48,141 nt of DNA from Pseudomonadales bacterium (GTDB lineage: Bacteria; Pseudomonadota; Gammaproteobacteria; Pseudomonadales; Natronospirillaceae), in contig JALJPK010000022.1 in the NCBI GenBank assembly GCA_022968985.1, positions 1 through 48,141 on the forward strand, written 5' to 3'. The first letter of the stretch is position 1, and each line of letters starts with the position of its first letter. A program made the position numbers and the translations under genes. The notes under the pieces were generated by a model. It was not told where the DNA came from. It saw nothing but the letters and a program-made list of their open reading frames with translations, and did not search any database. Positions 33,413 through 42,077 of the stretch are shown here, one piece after another.

Positions 33413-35866
33413 TGTTACCAATGGAATTCTGCTGACAACAATGTGGGGTCTGATTTAAATGAGTACACACTTACAAGCAACGATGCGCATTCAGATATCA
33501 CTGTTGTTGTAACAGCCAGTGACCTCAATGGTGGTATTGTTAGTGTTAGTTCCGCAGTAATTTTGGTTGTGAATACTGAGCCTACATTCAGTGGCATAGC
33601 AGTTGATAACGCACCAATAGATAGTCTTTATATCTTTTCGCCAGAAGCTAATGACATTGACGCTGACACTTTGATTTATTCAATTGTTAATCAGCCTGCT
33701 TGGTTAAGTTTCAGTACAACGTCTGGAACCTTAACCAATACACCTTCACAAAATGATGTCGGGGATTACGACAACATTATAATATCGGTTAGTGACGGCA
33801 CAGCAATGTTATCTCTTGCAGCCTTTAGTATAAAAGTAACCATAGATACAGATGGCGACGGTATGATTGATAGTGTTGATACCGACGACGACGATGACGG
33901 AGTGGATGATATAGATGATAAATTTCCATTAAATGAAGACGAATATCAAGACAGCGACAATGATGGAATCGGTGATAATAGTGACCCCACCCCTTATCCA
34001 CCATCGGGTGAATTTAATATTGAATTCACTGAGTATTCAGTTGTTGAAAACGAATTAGTGATTGTTATCAATATTCTACGCAGTGAAGGAGACTTCGGTG
34101 AATTAGCGATAGACTATTCATTACAAGATGGCTCAGCAGAAAATTCAGCAACGGCAACCTTAGATTATGAGTTTTCTGCAGACACGCTTATTTTTGCAGA
34201 TGGAGAAATCAGCCAAGCTATCACCATTAATATTGTTGATGATTTCGATTATGAAGGTGATGAGGTTTTTGTTATCAATTTAAGTAATCTTGTGGGCGAC
34301 GGCACTATCGGTTTAATCAATACGGCAAGCATAACCATAATTGAAAACGAGAGTGTGGCTGCTGGTGAAATAGCTTTTGAATTAGAAAATTATTCTGTTA
34401 ATGAAAATGATGGTGAATTAAGTATTAATGTAATACGAACTGGTGGCAGTTATGGTGAATTGAGCCTGTCCTATAATACTGTTGATGGTTCTGCTATTGC
34501 TGGTATTGATTATGTTGTTGCCAGTAGCATGTTGATATTTGCAGATGGTGAAACAACAAAAACTCTATCAATTGAACTGATTGATGATGACAGTTTTGAG
34601 GTTGATAAAACATTCAATGTTAAATTATCTAACTTGATGGGTGGCGGTTCAATAGGTTCTAGTTTAACAACTATTACTGTATTGGATGATGAGTTACAAC
34701 CTCAAACCGGAGTGTTAGAAATTGAACAAGGTACGTATTCAATTGATGAAAATGGCATGGCATTAACATTAAATATTATCCGAACAGGGGGTGACTTTGG
34801 TGAAGTGAGTGTTGATATAACCGCTGAAGATTTTTCCGCTACTTTTGCACTAGATTATGAGTTTGATATTCAAACATTAAGTTTTAGCGATGGCGAAGTG
34901 ATTAAATCCATTACCATCGACATTACCAATGACAATGAGTTTGAAGGCGATGAGTTTTTCAGTATTCACTTAAGTAATGTGATTGGTACATCAGTAGGTA
35001 ATCAATCATCGACGCTAATTACTATTATTGAAAATGATGTTGTGCCTACTGCTGGTATTATTCAGTTCAGTGGATCGGCGTATTGGGTTTCTGAAAATGC
35101 CTCAACAATACTACTGACAATCACAAGAACGAATGGCAGTTATGGTAGTGTTAATGTTGATATCAATACAATTGATGGATCAGCATTAGCCACAGAGCAT
35201 TATCAACAAATAGTTGAAACTTTAACCTTCCTTGATGGTGAAATAAGCCAGACTGTTTTAATCACAATTTATGATAATGCAGATTTTGGCGGAGATAAAA
35301 ACTTTAATATTAGTTTGTCGAACCTTCAAGGTGATGCCACTTTATCTAATTATGCAACTGCAAGCATAACCATTGTTGAAGATGAGTCGGCTCCTCCAGC
35401 GGGTATTTTACAATTAAGTGGTGAGAGTTATTTTGTTGAAAGCGGCCAAGAAAACATCGTTATTACTGTAGTGCGAACAGAGGGTAGTTTTGGTGATGTG
35501 AGTGTCGACTATACTATCTATGAAAATAGTGAGAGTACACTTACAAGTGGAACGGTTTATTTTGTTGATGGTGAAATGAGTCAGACAATAACATTGAATG
35601 TCGTTGGTTATAATATTGATGAAAATACAGAATTCTTAACGGTGACTTTAAGTAATACCAGTAACGCAGCTTTAGGTAATATTCAAAGTGCAAAGGTTTT
35701 ATTGCAAGATGAAACACCTGTTGATGAACCTCTAGCTGATGAATCACCTGAAAGTGGGAAAGGTAGTAGCAGTTCTGGTAGTTTAACTATAGAAATTTTT
35801 GTTTTGTTTATGTTGATATTTACTGGCCTGCGTTATCAATATAATAGGGGTTTAAAGCGTGATTAA
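33413..35866 (+). pseudogene. 5'-truncated Calx-beta surface protein with GlyGly-CTERM-like tail
   Basis: The frame is open from 33389, but the first recognisable residues (YQWNSADNNVGSDLNEYTLT) lie inside an Ig/PKD-like domain, so the signal peptide and N-terminal domains are lost at the 33412 junction. From the GTG at 33443 the order is: end of that domain (1-50), a cadherin/He-PIG-like domain (52-132), a thrombospondin type 3 calcium-binding region rich in DxDxDG (135-190), five Calx-beta domains of about 113 residues (190-750) and a C-terminal Ser/Gly stretch, hydrophobic segment and basic end (GSSSSGSL...RYQYNRGLKR), resembling GlyGly-CTERM rhombosortase signals. Without an export signal it is probably inactive, unless an unseen start provides one. 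Confidence 0.75.
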
Positions 35867-35901
35867 GTTCAGAGCTTGTTTCACTCTATAAAACATTATT
35901 C

Positions 35902-35927
35902 AAGCCGCTAAACAGCGGCTTTTTTTT
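35902..35927 (+). terminator. Intrinsic terminator of the Calx-beta gene
   Basis: Perfect eight-base stem aagccgct-aaac-agcggctt and a T run, 35 nt after the stop. The remaining 35928-36227 contains no gene. Confidence 0.9.
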
Positions 35928-36227
35928 GGTTTCCTGTAAAAAGTGGGTGGCCCCAATATGTATTTCCAAACCAATAACACAATTTTTAAAATAAGCATTA
36001 TATTAAATCTCAACTAGCCACATATAAATCACTTTTCACCTATAACGCACTTTCCACCTTTTAAGCACCGTTTTACCTATAAATCTATTTTGTACGAACA
36101 TCACTTACAGCCTGTCCCACTTACAACAGTTAGCAGTCCCTCCTATATCCATTGATTGTTTTTCAGCAATTCTTGACCTTAGCTGTACAAATAGGGAAGA
36201 TGTGTTCTTTTTTGTTAAGGGCCTAAT

Positions 36228-36821
36228 GTGAAACTAAGTATTAAGTCTACTATTTTGGCAATGTTCATTTTATTTTCAACACAATACGCCAGTGCCGATG
36301 CTTTTAAGAAGTATAAACAACACGATAAGTACGACCGTTATTTCAAGAAATACTCTAAGCGATTTTTTGGGGCGGGTTTTGACTGGCAATTATTTAAAGC
36401 CCAGGCCATTGCAGAATCCAATTTACGCCCCGACGCTAAATCTTATGTGGGTGCACAGGGTTTAATGCAAATTATGCCTAGGACCTATCAAGAAATTATC
36501 GGCAAAAATAAGTTTATTGAAGGTGCTGCTACGGAACCCAAATCAAGTATTGCTGCGGGTATTTATTACGACAGGCAAAAATGGAATATTTGGAAATCTG
36601 ATAGACCGCTGCTCGATCGATTAAAATTTATGTTTGCTTCGTATAATGCAGGAGCACAAAATATAATAAACGCCCAGAAAAAAGCCAAAGAAAAAACTGG
36701 GCTTGAAGCAAATACATGGCAACCTGTTGCTGACAACTTAAAAGCAATAACAGGTGATCACAGTATAGAAACCATCAACTATGTTGATAAAATATTCATA
36801 ATACTCGAGGATATAAATTAA
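36228..36821 (+). CDS. Lytic transglycosylase (SLT / GH23 domain)
   Basis: Cleaves peptidoglycan with formation of 1,6-anhydro-muramic acid. A signal peptide (ending QYASA) is followed by a single SLT domain: catalytic E63 in KAQAIAESNLRPDA, GAQGLMQIMPRTYQE, and FASYNAGAQNI. At 197 residues it is a minimal enzyme without substrate-binding extensions. The start is GTG, supported by AAGGG seven bases before. Its stop overlaps the start of the next gene by one base (TAATG), so the pair is probably co-translated. Confidence 0.93.
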   Translation: MKLSIKSTILAMFILFSTQYASADAFKKYKQHDKYDRYFKKYSKRFFGAGFDWQLFKAQAIAESNLRPDAKSYVGAQGLMQIMPRTYQEIIGKNKFIEGAATEPKSSIAAGIYYDRQKWNIWKSDRPLLDRLKFMFASYNAGAQNIINAQKKAKEKTGLEANTWQPVADNLKAITGDHSIETINYVDKIFIILEDIN

Positions 36822-37045
36822 TGGACATTATGATAATGTTAGTAAATTTCGTTTACGCCGTAATTGGTTCACTTTTGGCAATCGTTATGATGGTCTTAGG
36901 TTACAAATTATTTGATGCAATCACACCGTTTGACACTCAAAAAGAATTAAAAAATGGCAATATAGCCGTGGGTATTGTTATTGCTGGAATATTCATTGGT
37001 TTGGGTTTAACGTTTGGTTTAGTAATGGGTATGGGCTTAAATTAA
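36821..37045 (+). CDS. DUF350 small membrane protein
   Basis: A 74-residue protein with two membrane segments (residues 6-30 and 46-72). The segment GYKLFDAITPFDTQKELKNGNIAVGIVIAGIFIGLGL matches one repeat of the DUF350 family (LxDxITP...EL..GN.AVA...AG...LGL). Its role is unknown. The one-base overlap with the lytic transglycosylase gene suggests that the two work in the same envelope process. Confidence 0.82.
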   Translation: MDIMIMLVNFVYAVIGSLLAIVMMVLGYKLFDAITPFDTQKELKNGNIAVGIVIAGIFIGLGLTFGLVMGMGLN

Positions 37046-37088
37046 ATACAACCATTAAAAAAATAAAGGCAAAACCAAGGACGTAACT

Positions 37089-37108
37089 TGCCGTTTTAAA
37101 AAACGGCA
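37089..37108 (+). terminator. Possible hairpin end of the SLT/DUF350 unit
   Basis: tgccgtttt-aa-aaaacggca, 43 nt after the DUF350 stop; followed only by ttattt, so termination would be weak. Confidence 0.45.
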
Positions 37109-37264
37109 TTATTTGCCTATTTAAATAGATATTTAGCTGCGCCATTCGGGTCTTGTCCTCCATTATCAAAATGCTATTTGCTTGACCCATCCCAATTTAT
37201 TTCCATGCCCAAAATGTAATATAATAAAACACAACTCCCATAAAATAACTATTGAGATAAAAAA

Positions 37265-37819
37265 ATGAAGAAAGCGATAATAACTGGTCTTATATTTATA
37301 TTTTTTAATAGCTTTGCATATTCAGAAAATAAGTTGCCGAATATACAAGGGTTATTAGGTTTAGAATTTAATAAGGTATATACAACGGATGATGATCCGA
37401 TTACCTTTAGTTCGATTACTAGTAAAAAAGTAAAAAACTCCCCAAATACAACCATGGCAGTTTTAATGACCTATGATGTGTTTGAAATAAATCAGGAGGT
37501 ATCTTCTGAGTCCTTATATTATGTTATGACAACTAAAGGCAATAATAAAATAAAGGGAATTAGATCTGAAAGTATTCAGCGATATAGCACTGAACAATGT
37601 GTTAAAAAATTAAATGAAGAGTTGATTGAGGTAGGTTTATTTTACAATTTAGAAAAATATACCGAATCTAAAAGTTCAGTATCTGATGTGGAATGGTTAA
37701 AAACAAGAACTCTAAAATTAAATGATGGGTTTATTAAATTTGAATGCTCAGGCAGAGATAAAAAAATACGTATCGCAATTACTTACGCATTAAATGATGC
37801 TACGGAATTAAAATTATAA
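37265..37819 (+). CDS. Secreted protein, unknown function
   Basis: A 184-residue protein with a clear signal peptide (MKKAIITGLIFIFFNSFAYS). The mature part is Lys/Glu-rich with two cysteines (EQCVKKLNEE and KFECSGRD) that could form a disulfide. No family was recognised. It stands alone with its own terminator downstream. Low GC matches its neighbours. Confidence 0.65.
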   Translation: MKKAIITGLIFIFFNSFAYSENKLPNIQGLLGLEFNKVYTTDDDPITFSSITSKKVKNSPNTTMAVLMTYDVFEINQEVSSESLYYVMTTKGNNKIKGIRSESIQRYSTEQCVKKLNEELIEVGLFYNLEKYTESKSSVSDVEWLKTRTLKLNDGFIKFECSGRDKKIRIAITYALNDATELKL

Positions 37820-37884
37820 GTCGTCGATACATTTTAGGGTTAGTGTAAATAATCGATAAATATATAAAATATTTTACTCAAATC

Positions 37885-37918
37885 ATTAAAAAGGCCAATA
37901 TAAAGTGGCCTTTTTAAT
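37885..37918 (+). terminator. Intrinsic terminator of the secreted unknown gene
   Basis: Thirteen-base stem attaaaaaggcca / tggcctttttaat, eight-nt loop, T run; 66 nt after the stop codon. 37919-38328 has no credible gene. Confidence 0.88.
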
Positions 37919-38328
37919 ATCTATCCAAATCAGAAGAATATAGCTGTCAGCTCTAGCATCTTGACTAATTACTGAGTAAATAATTTAGACACGAGCCTCA
38001 AAATATGTTTTTTCTTATATCATCACAACATTATCGTTTTATTATTTGGAATCACCGGTACAAAAATGCTCGAAAAGGTTAATTGATTTAAGAAGGTTAT
38101 GAACAACTAAAACCTGTAGAGGGTGGTAACCCGCATAAAACAAAACAACAAATCCCCTAGGGCACGACCAAGTTGTATTAGCTCGTTTTGTGGCTTGGTT
38201 AAGAAGAATTGTGCAGCAAATAATTTGGCTGCTTTATTCTTTAATGTATGAGTGAGTGTTGTTTCTATTTTTTAAAATTGTGCGCTCAGTAAATTCGATT
38301 TAAAAATTATTTATAGAGGTTTAATCTA

Positions 38329-39306
38329 ATGTTAAAAAAAATATTTAAGACAGCTTTAATTATCATATTAATGCTAACTGCCTGTGTTTTGATCATTGTT
38401 ATCATTATCAGTCGGCCTACATTCGTAACTAAAGTGGAGGATAAAACTGAATTATTTGTGGACAAAGATAAACTACAACAACATGTTGTTTTCTTGAGTG
38501 AAACAGCCGTTCCTCGAGATTTTTATAATCCCGAAAATTTGGATAACGTGGCCGATTACATCAAAAATGAGTTCAGTATGTTTGCTGACGATATTGAGTT
38601 TCAGCAATATGTCGTGGGTGAGCGTTCTTATAGAAATGTAATAACAAAATTTGGCCCGCAAACGGATGAAATTATTATTATAGGTGCACATTATGATGCC
38701 CATTCAACTTTACCCGGAGCCGATGATAATGCCAGTGGGGTGGCTGGGCTTATTGAATTAGGGCGATTACTAAGTACAATAGAATTAAAACAACAAGTAT
38801 TACTTATTGCGTATACCTTAGAAGAAGACCCTTTTTTCAATACACAATATATGGGCAGTTATGTTCATGCAGCTTCAATAAAAAATAAGACAGTTAAAAT
38901 TATGATTTCATTTGAGATGATTGGTTTTTTTAGTGATGAACCTAATTCTCAAAAATACCCGATCGATCTTTTGGGTTTAATATATCCTACTGTGGGAAAC
39001 TATATAGGTATTGTAGACAGCATAGGGAGTAATAATGCTGTAGGTATAAAATCATCGATTAATAAATATACAGATTTGCCCGCTTATTCAATTAACGCAC
39101 CAAGCGGTATTGATGGACTTGATCTTTCTGATCATAGAAGTTATTTGGGCTTTGGTTATCCCGCTGTTATGGTAACGGATACCGCATATTACAGAAATAC
39201 GAAATATCACACCAGACAAGACACCTACGACAGGCTTAATTATGAATTAATGGCTAAGGTTGTTTATGGTGTATTTAAGTATGTCGAAGAAATTGGAAAT
39301 GAATAA
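38329..39306 (+). CDS. M28 family zinc metallopeptidase, membrane-anchored
   Basis: A 325-residue aminopeptidase-like protein. An N-terminal hydrophobic anchor (residues 5-28) is followed by the M28 domain: GAHYDAH with H121, GADDNASGVAG with the bridging aspartate about D132-D133, the catalytic pair E165-E166 in YTLEED, E196 in SFEMIGFF, and the last histidine in KYHTRQDTYDRLNY. All zinc ligands therefore seem present. Substrate is unknown; related proteins release N-terminal amino acids outside the cell or in the periplasm. A TAC motif with cysteine in the anchor could be a lipobox, but the residues around it are more like a membrane helix. Confidence 0.88.
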   Translation: MLKKIFKTALIIILMLTACVLIIVIIISRPTFVTKVEDKTELFVDKDKLQQHVVFLSETAVPRDFYNPENLDNVADYIKNEFSMFADDIEFQQYVVGERSYRNVITKFGPQTDEIIIIGAHYDAHSTLPGADDNASGVAGLIELGRLLSTIELKQQVLLIAYTLEEDPFFNTQYMGSYVHAASIKNKTVKIMISFEMIGFFSDEPNSQKYPIDLLGLIYPTVGNYIGIVDSIGSNNAVGIKSSINKYTDLPAYSINAPSGIDGLDLSDHRSYLGFGYPAVMVTDTAYYRNTKYHTRQDTYDRLNYELMAKVVYGVFKYVEEIGNE

Positions 39307-39328
39307 TAAAATTTTTGGATGAAATCAT

Positions 39329-39385
39329 TCGGGTCCCCCTTTACCAAATGCTGTTTGTCGGACCCGACACTAATTTATTCGGGTC
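39329..39385. repeat. Mutually exclusive hairpins with a dispersed repeat core
   Basis: tcgggtcc (from 39329) can pair with ggacccga (39360-39367), which can instead pair with tcgggtc (39379-39385). The spacer contains a 22-base sequence also present exactly at 46849-46870. Lies just after the M28 stop and downstream of the convergent tetR-type gene. Confidence 0.6.
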
Positions 39386-39426
39386 TGTTAAATATTCAAA
39401 GGCATAAAAGGATTTTCCAACTAAAG

Positions 39427-40014
39427 CTAAGGTTGTTTAGCGAAAGACAGTATCAATGAGACAATTTTGTCAGTCATTTCTTCAGGTTCTATCTTTTCCG
39501 GTGTAAATGAAGCCCTGTATAAAGTCATTGCTGGAGTGAGATCTGTCAGTAAATCAAGTTGTGGATGTTCGTCTCCTATAATACGGGCAATTGCACTTCT
39601 ATAATGCTCCAAACTGTAACCTGCCTTCACCGCTTCTTCAATCCCAGTATCGCCGCGCATTGCTGCAATAAGCCCAGGCACAAGATCAGGTTTTTTAAAA
39701 GCAGAGATACATTGAGAGTTAATGAGCGCTCTTAAATCGACAATAGGATCATCTGTACTATTGACCTTAGTGACGGGCATATTCCTGATTGCTTCTGCAA
39801 TTAAAGCTTCTTTTTTTGGCCATCGTCGATAAATTGCACCCGTGCCAGAGCCAGCACGCTCTGCAACATCTTGAACTCGGAACTTATCAAAACCCACCTC
39901 AAGCAACAAACCTATAGTGGCTTGAAGAATTGAGTCAGTTCGACTTTCATCACGTTTTCGTCCTCTGGTTTTAACAGGACGTTTATTATTGTCTTCTTTC
40001 ATAAGCACAATCAT
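39427..40014 (-). CDS. TetR/AcrR family repressor
   Basis: A 195-residue one-component regulator. The helix-turn-helix is at residues 27-72 (DSILQATIGLLLEVGFDKFRVQDVAERAGSGTGAIYRRWPKKEALI), typical of TetR; the C-terminal ligand domain is variable and belongs to the TetR_C_11-like type (ALINSQ...LVPGLIAAM). An ATG at 40002 is an alternative start. It is divergent from the gene at 40148 with a perfect palindrome in between, so it probably represses itself and that gene. Confidence 0.9.
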   Translation of the reverse strand: MIVLMKEDNNKRPVKTRGRKRDESRTDSILQATIGLLLEVGFDKFRVQDVAERAGSGTGAIYRRWPKKEALIAEAIRNMPVTKVNSTDDPIVDLRALINSQCISAFKKPDLVPGLIAAMRGDTGIEEAVKAGYSLEHYRSAIARIIGDEHPQLDLLTDLTPAMTLYRASFTPEKIEPEEMTDKIVSLILSFAKQP

Positions 40015-40071
40015 AACAGAAAATTTTTAGAGAAAGCAATCAAATGGTAATTATCCATTCCGGAAATAAAT

Positions 40072-40099
40072 ATTACCGGAAATCTTGCTTTCCGGTAAT
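40072..40099. promoter_or_regulatory. Palindromic operator of the TetR-type regulator
   Basis: Perfect eleven-base arms attaccggaaa and tttccggtaat with a six-base spacer, centred in the 133-nt divergent region; a further ttccggaa half-site lies at about 40058-40066. This is the expected form of a TetR operator. Confidence 0.75.
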
Positions 40100-40147
40100 T
40101 AATATTCCACAATGCGTTTCTCAACTTAATGCAATAGGAAACAACTT

Positions 40148-40711
40148 GTGACTTTACAATTAACATTACAATCTAACTTCAAATTTGAATTTGCCTTTGG
40201 AAAGATAGCTCAGGGCAAAGAAATGCAACTATTTGGTGAATACTTCCCAGCAATAGCCCCTTTGATCGCAGAATACGGTAATCAACAAGTAGGCACTTTT
40301 GCCATCATAGCTTCAAATATAAAAGGGTCGGCACCTGAAATGGGCGCATTCACCCACTGGGTTTCAGAAGAAAAATATAAGGCTTTTTACAGCGACCCAA
40401 GATTTATCAAAGTTAAGACTTTACGAGATGACTCACTTGATCTGTTTTCAGAAGGGCATTTTTTTAACTCGTCGGATCATTCTTTTGAGGTAAGTACTGA
40501 ATTGGATTATGCCGTTGTTATCTCAAAAGCAGAGTTAATAGGCTTAACACCTATGTTTAATTTGCAGTTAGAAAACGATAGTCCAAAACAAACCTACATA
40601 GGTCAATCGATAACACTTTCACTTTGGGATGATCATGCAGATAAATTATTAGCAGCCTCATTAGCAGATACTGAAGTTTTTCGTATTCGATTTAATGCAC
40701 CAACTTCATAA
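40148..40711 (+). CDS. Unknown protein with ferredoxin-like dimeric barrel features
   Basis: A 187-residue soluble protein. The central part (THWVSEEKYKAFYSDPRFIKVKTLRDDSLDLFSEGHFF) resembles the DUF1330/ABM dimeric alpha-beta barrel pattern of a strand followed by Y..fl.dprf...k..R.. The rest is unrecognised. GTG start with AGGA eight bases before. It faces a TetR regulator across an operator, so it is probably induced by the regulator's ligand. The next gene on the strand (40859) may be in the same unit. Confidence 0.6.
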   Translation: MTLQLTLQSNFKFEFAFGKIAQGKEMQLFGEYFPAIAPLIAEYGNQQVGTFAIIASNIKGSAPEMGAFTHWVSEEKYKAFYSDPRFIKVKTLRDDSLDLFSEGHFFNSSDHSFEVSTELDYAVVISKAELIGLTPMFNLQLENDSPKQTYIGQSITLSLWDDHADKLLAASLADTEVFRIRFNAPTS

Positions 40712-40858
40712 TAAATATAGAAAGCTATTAACCAATTTATAGAAGAAAAGCCATCTTTTTAACGTTTATCGTTTTGTCGGGATCTGCGTATAAAACAATA
40801 AGGTGGTAGATATAAAACTACAAACAATTTAATTATTTGAGAAATTTTGAGGTTACTT

Positions 40859-41578
40859 ATGAATTATCCTGCTGCTCTACCCCACGACTTACCCAAACAA
40901 ATTGCAGAAGACTTATATGTTGTTCATGGCTGTGTTAAACCTAATGCCGTGGTGCGTTTTACTCGAAACATGATTATTGTGCGAGAAAATGGCCAGCTGA
41001 CTCTTATTAATCCTGTCCGAATGGATGAAGTTGGTCTTGTGGCTTTGGAAAAACTTGGCAAGATAACTAATGTGCTTCGCCTTGGTCCAGGGCACGGTAT
41101 GGATGATCCGTTTTATGTAGATCGTTATAATGCGGATTTTTGGTCATTTGAGGGAGGAACCACATACACAACCCCCGCCATTAAATATGCTTTGACAGAA
41201 GGTGGTGTACTGCCTTTTTCTAACGCTAAACTTTTTGCTTTTAATCATTTGAAGGAACCAGAAGGTATAATTTTATTGGAGCGTTCGGCGGGTATACTTT
41301 TAACTTGTGACGCTATTCAAAGTTATGCCGAATTTCCACATATGCCTCACACCAATTGGTTGTCTCGACGTTTATTGCCTCGAATAGGTTTCAGCAAAGA
41401 AACACTTATCAGTAAAATGTGGATGAAACATGCGGTTGTAGATCAAGGTAAAACAAGAGCTGAATTTGAAAAATTGTTGAGCTTTAATTTCGATCAACTA
41501 ATAAGCGCCCACGGCACTTTTGTTCCAAAAAATGCACGTGTTCGAGTAGAACAAGCAATTAAAAAAATGTTCGGTTAA
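40859..41578 (+). CDS. Metallo-beta-lactamase-fold-like protein without the metal motif
   Basis: A 239-residue protein whose strand order (LYVVHGCV, MIIVRENGQLTLINPV, ITNVLRLGPGHGMDDPFYVDRY, GIILLERSAGILLTCDAIQ, LISAHG) follows the MBL fold, with a final histidine typical of the last metal ligand (ISAHG). The signature HxHxDH is absent: GPGHGMDD stands in its place, so at most a partial metal site remains. Such DUF4336-like members have unknown roles. GAGG before the ATG at 40859 chose this start over the TTG at 40847. Located 147 nt after the previous gene. Confidence 0.65.
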   Translation: MNYPAALPHDLPKQIAEDLYVVHGCVKPNAVVRFTRNMIIVRENGQLTLINPVRMDEVGLVALEKLGKITNVLRLGPGHGMDDPFYVDRYNADFWSFEGGTTYTTPAIKYALTEGGVLPFSNAKLFAFNHLKEPEGIILLERSAGILLTCDAIQSYAEFPHMPHTNWLSRRLLPRIGFSKETLISKMWMKHAVVDQGKTRAEFEKLLSFNFDQLISAHGTFVPKNARVRVEQAIKKMFG

Positions 41579-42077
41579 ATGCTATCTTAACAAGGACCAA
41601 CTTATACAGCTTCATGCTTGTGTTTATCATCTTGACTAAATCCTGATTCAAAATGATAGGCTCGGCGACAATAAAATAAAAGGAGTTGACACATTTAAGT
41701 GAAATGGAAGAAAGAATAATTGAATTTAAAACCTGATTTTAATTTCTAATAATTTTGTGAGAGTCTATTAGATTGGTTTTTAGTTTTTAGTTTTTAGTTT
41801 TTAGTTTTTAGTTTCTAGTTTTAGTTTTAGTTTTTCTAGTTAGGGTACCATTCTTGACCAGAATGGTACCGCAATAAGGATTAGATCAATAAAAATAGTA
41901 TTTTTCTGGAGTTTTAAATTCTAATACTTAAATAAAATAACCGTATTATTTAAAATACGTACTATAAAATTATAATTAAGAACTAACCAAGTAGCGTTTT
42001 ATTATATTTATAGCCAAAAAATAAGTGATTTTCTCTTAATACAGTACCATTCAGGCCTGATCTAATTTATTTAAAAA
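41579..42077. other. Intergenic region with repeats
   Basis: No gene. 41690-41840 is a copy of a dispersed repeat and ends in tandem ttttag units. At 41844-41870 a perfect eleven-base inverted repeat ggtaccattct-tgacc-agaatggtacc; its half accattc recurs near 42045. Confidence 0.7.

Noticed and set aside
38090-38268. Short frame ending FVAWLRRIVQQIIWLLYSLM
   Set aside because: Stop-free run is short, with no start and no known match; treated as chance or an unrecognisable remnant.
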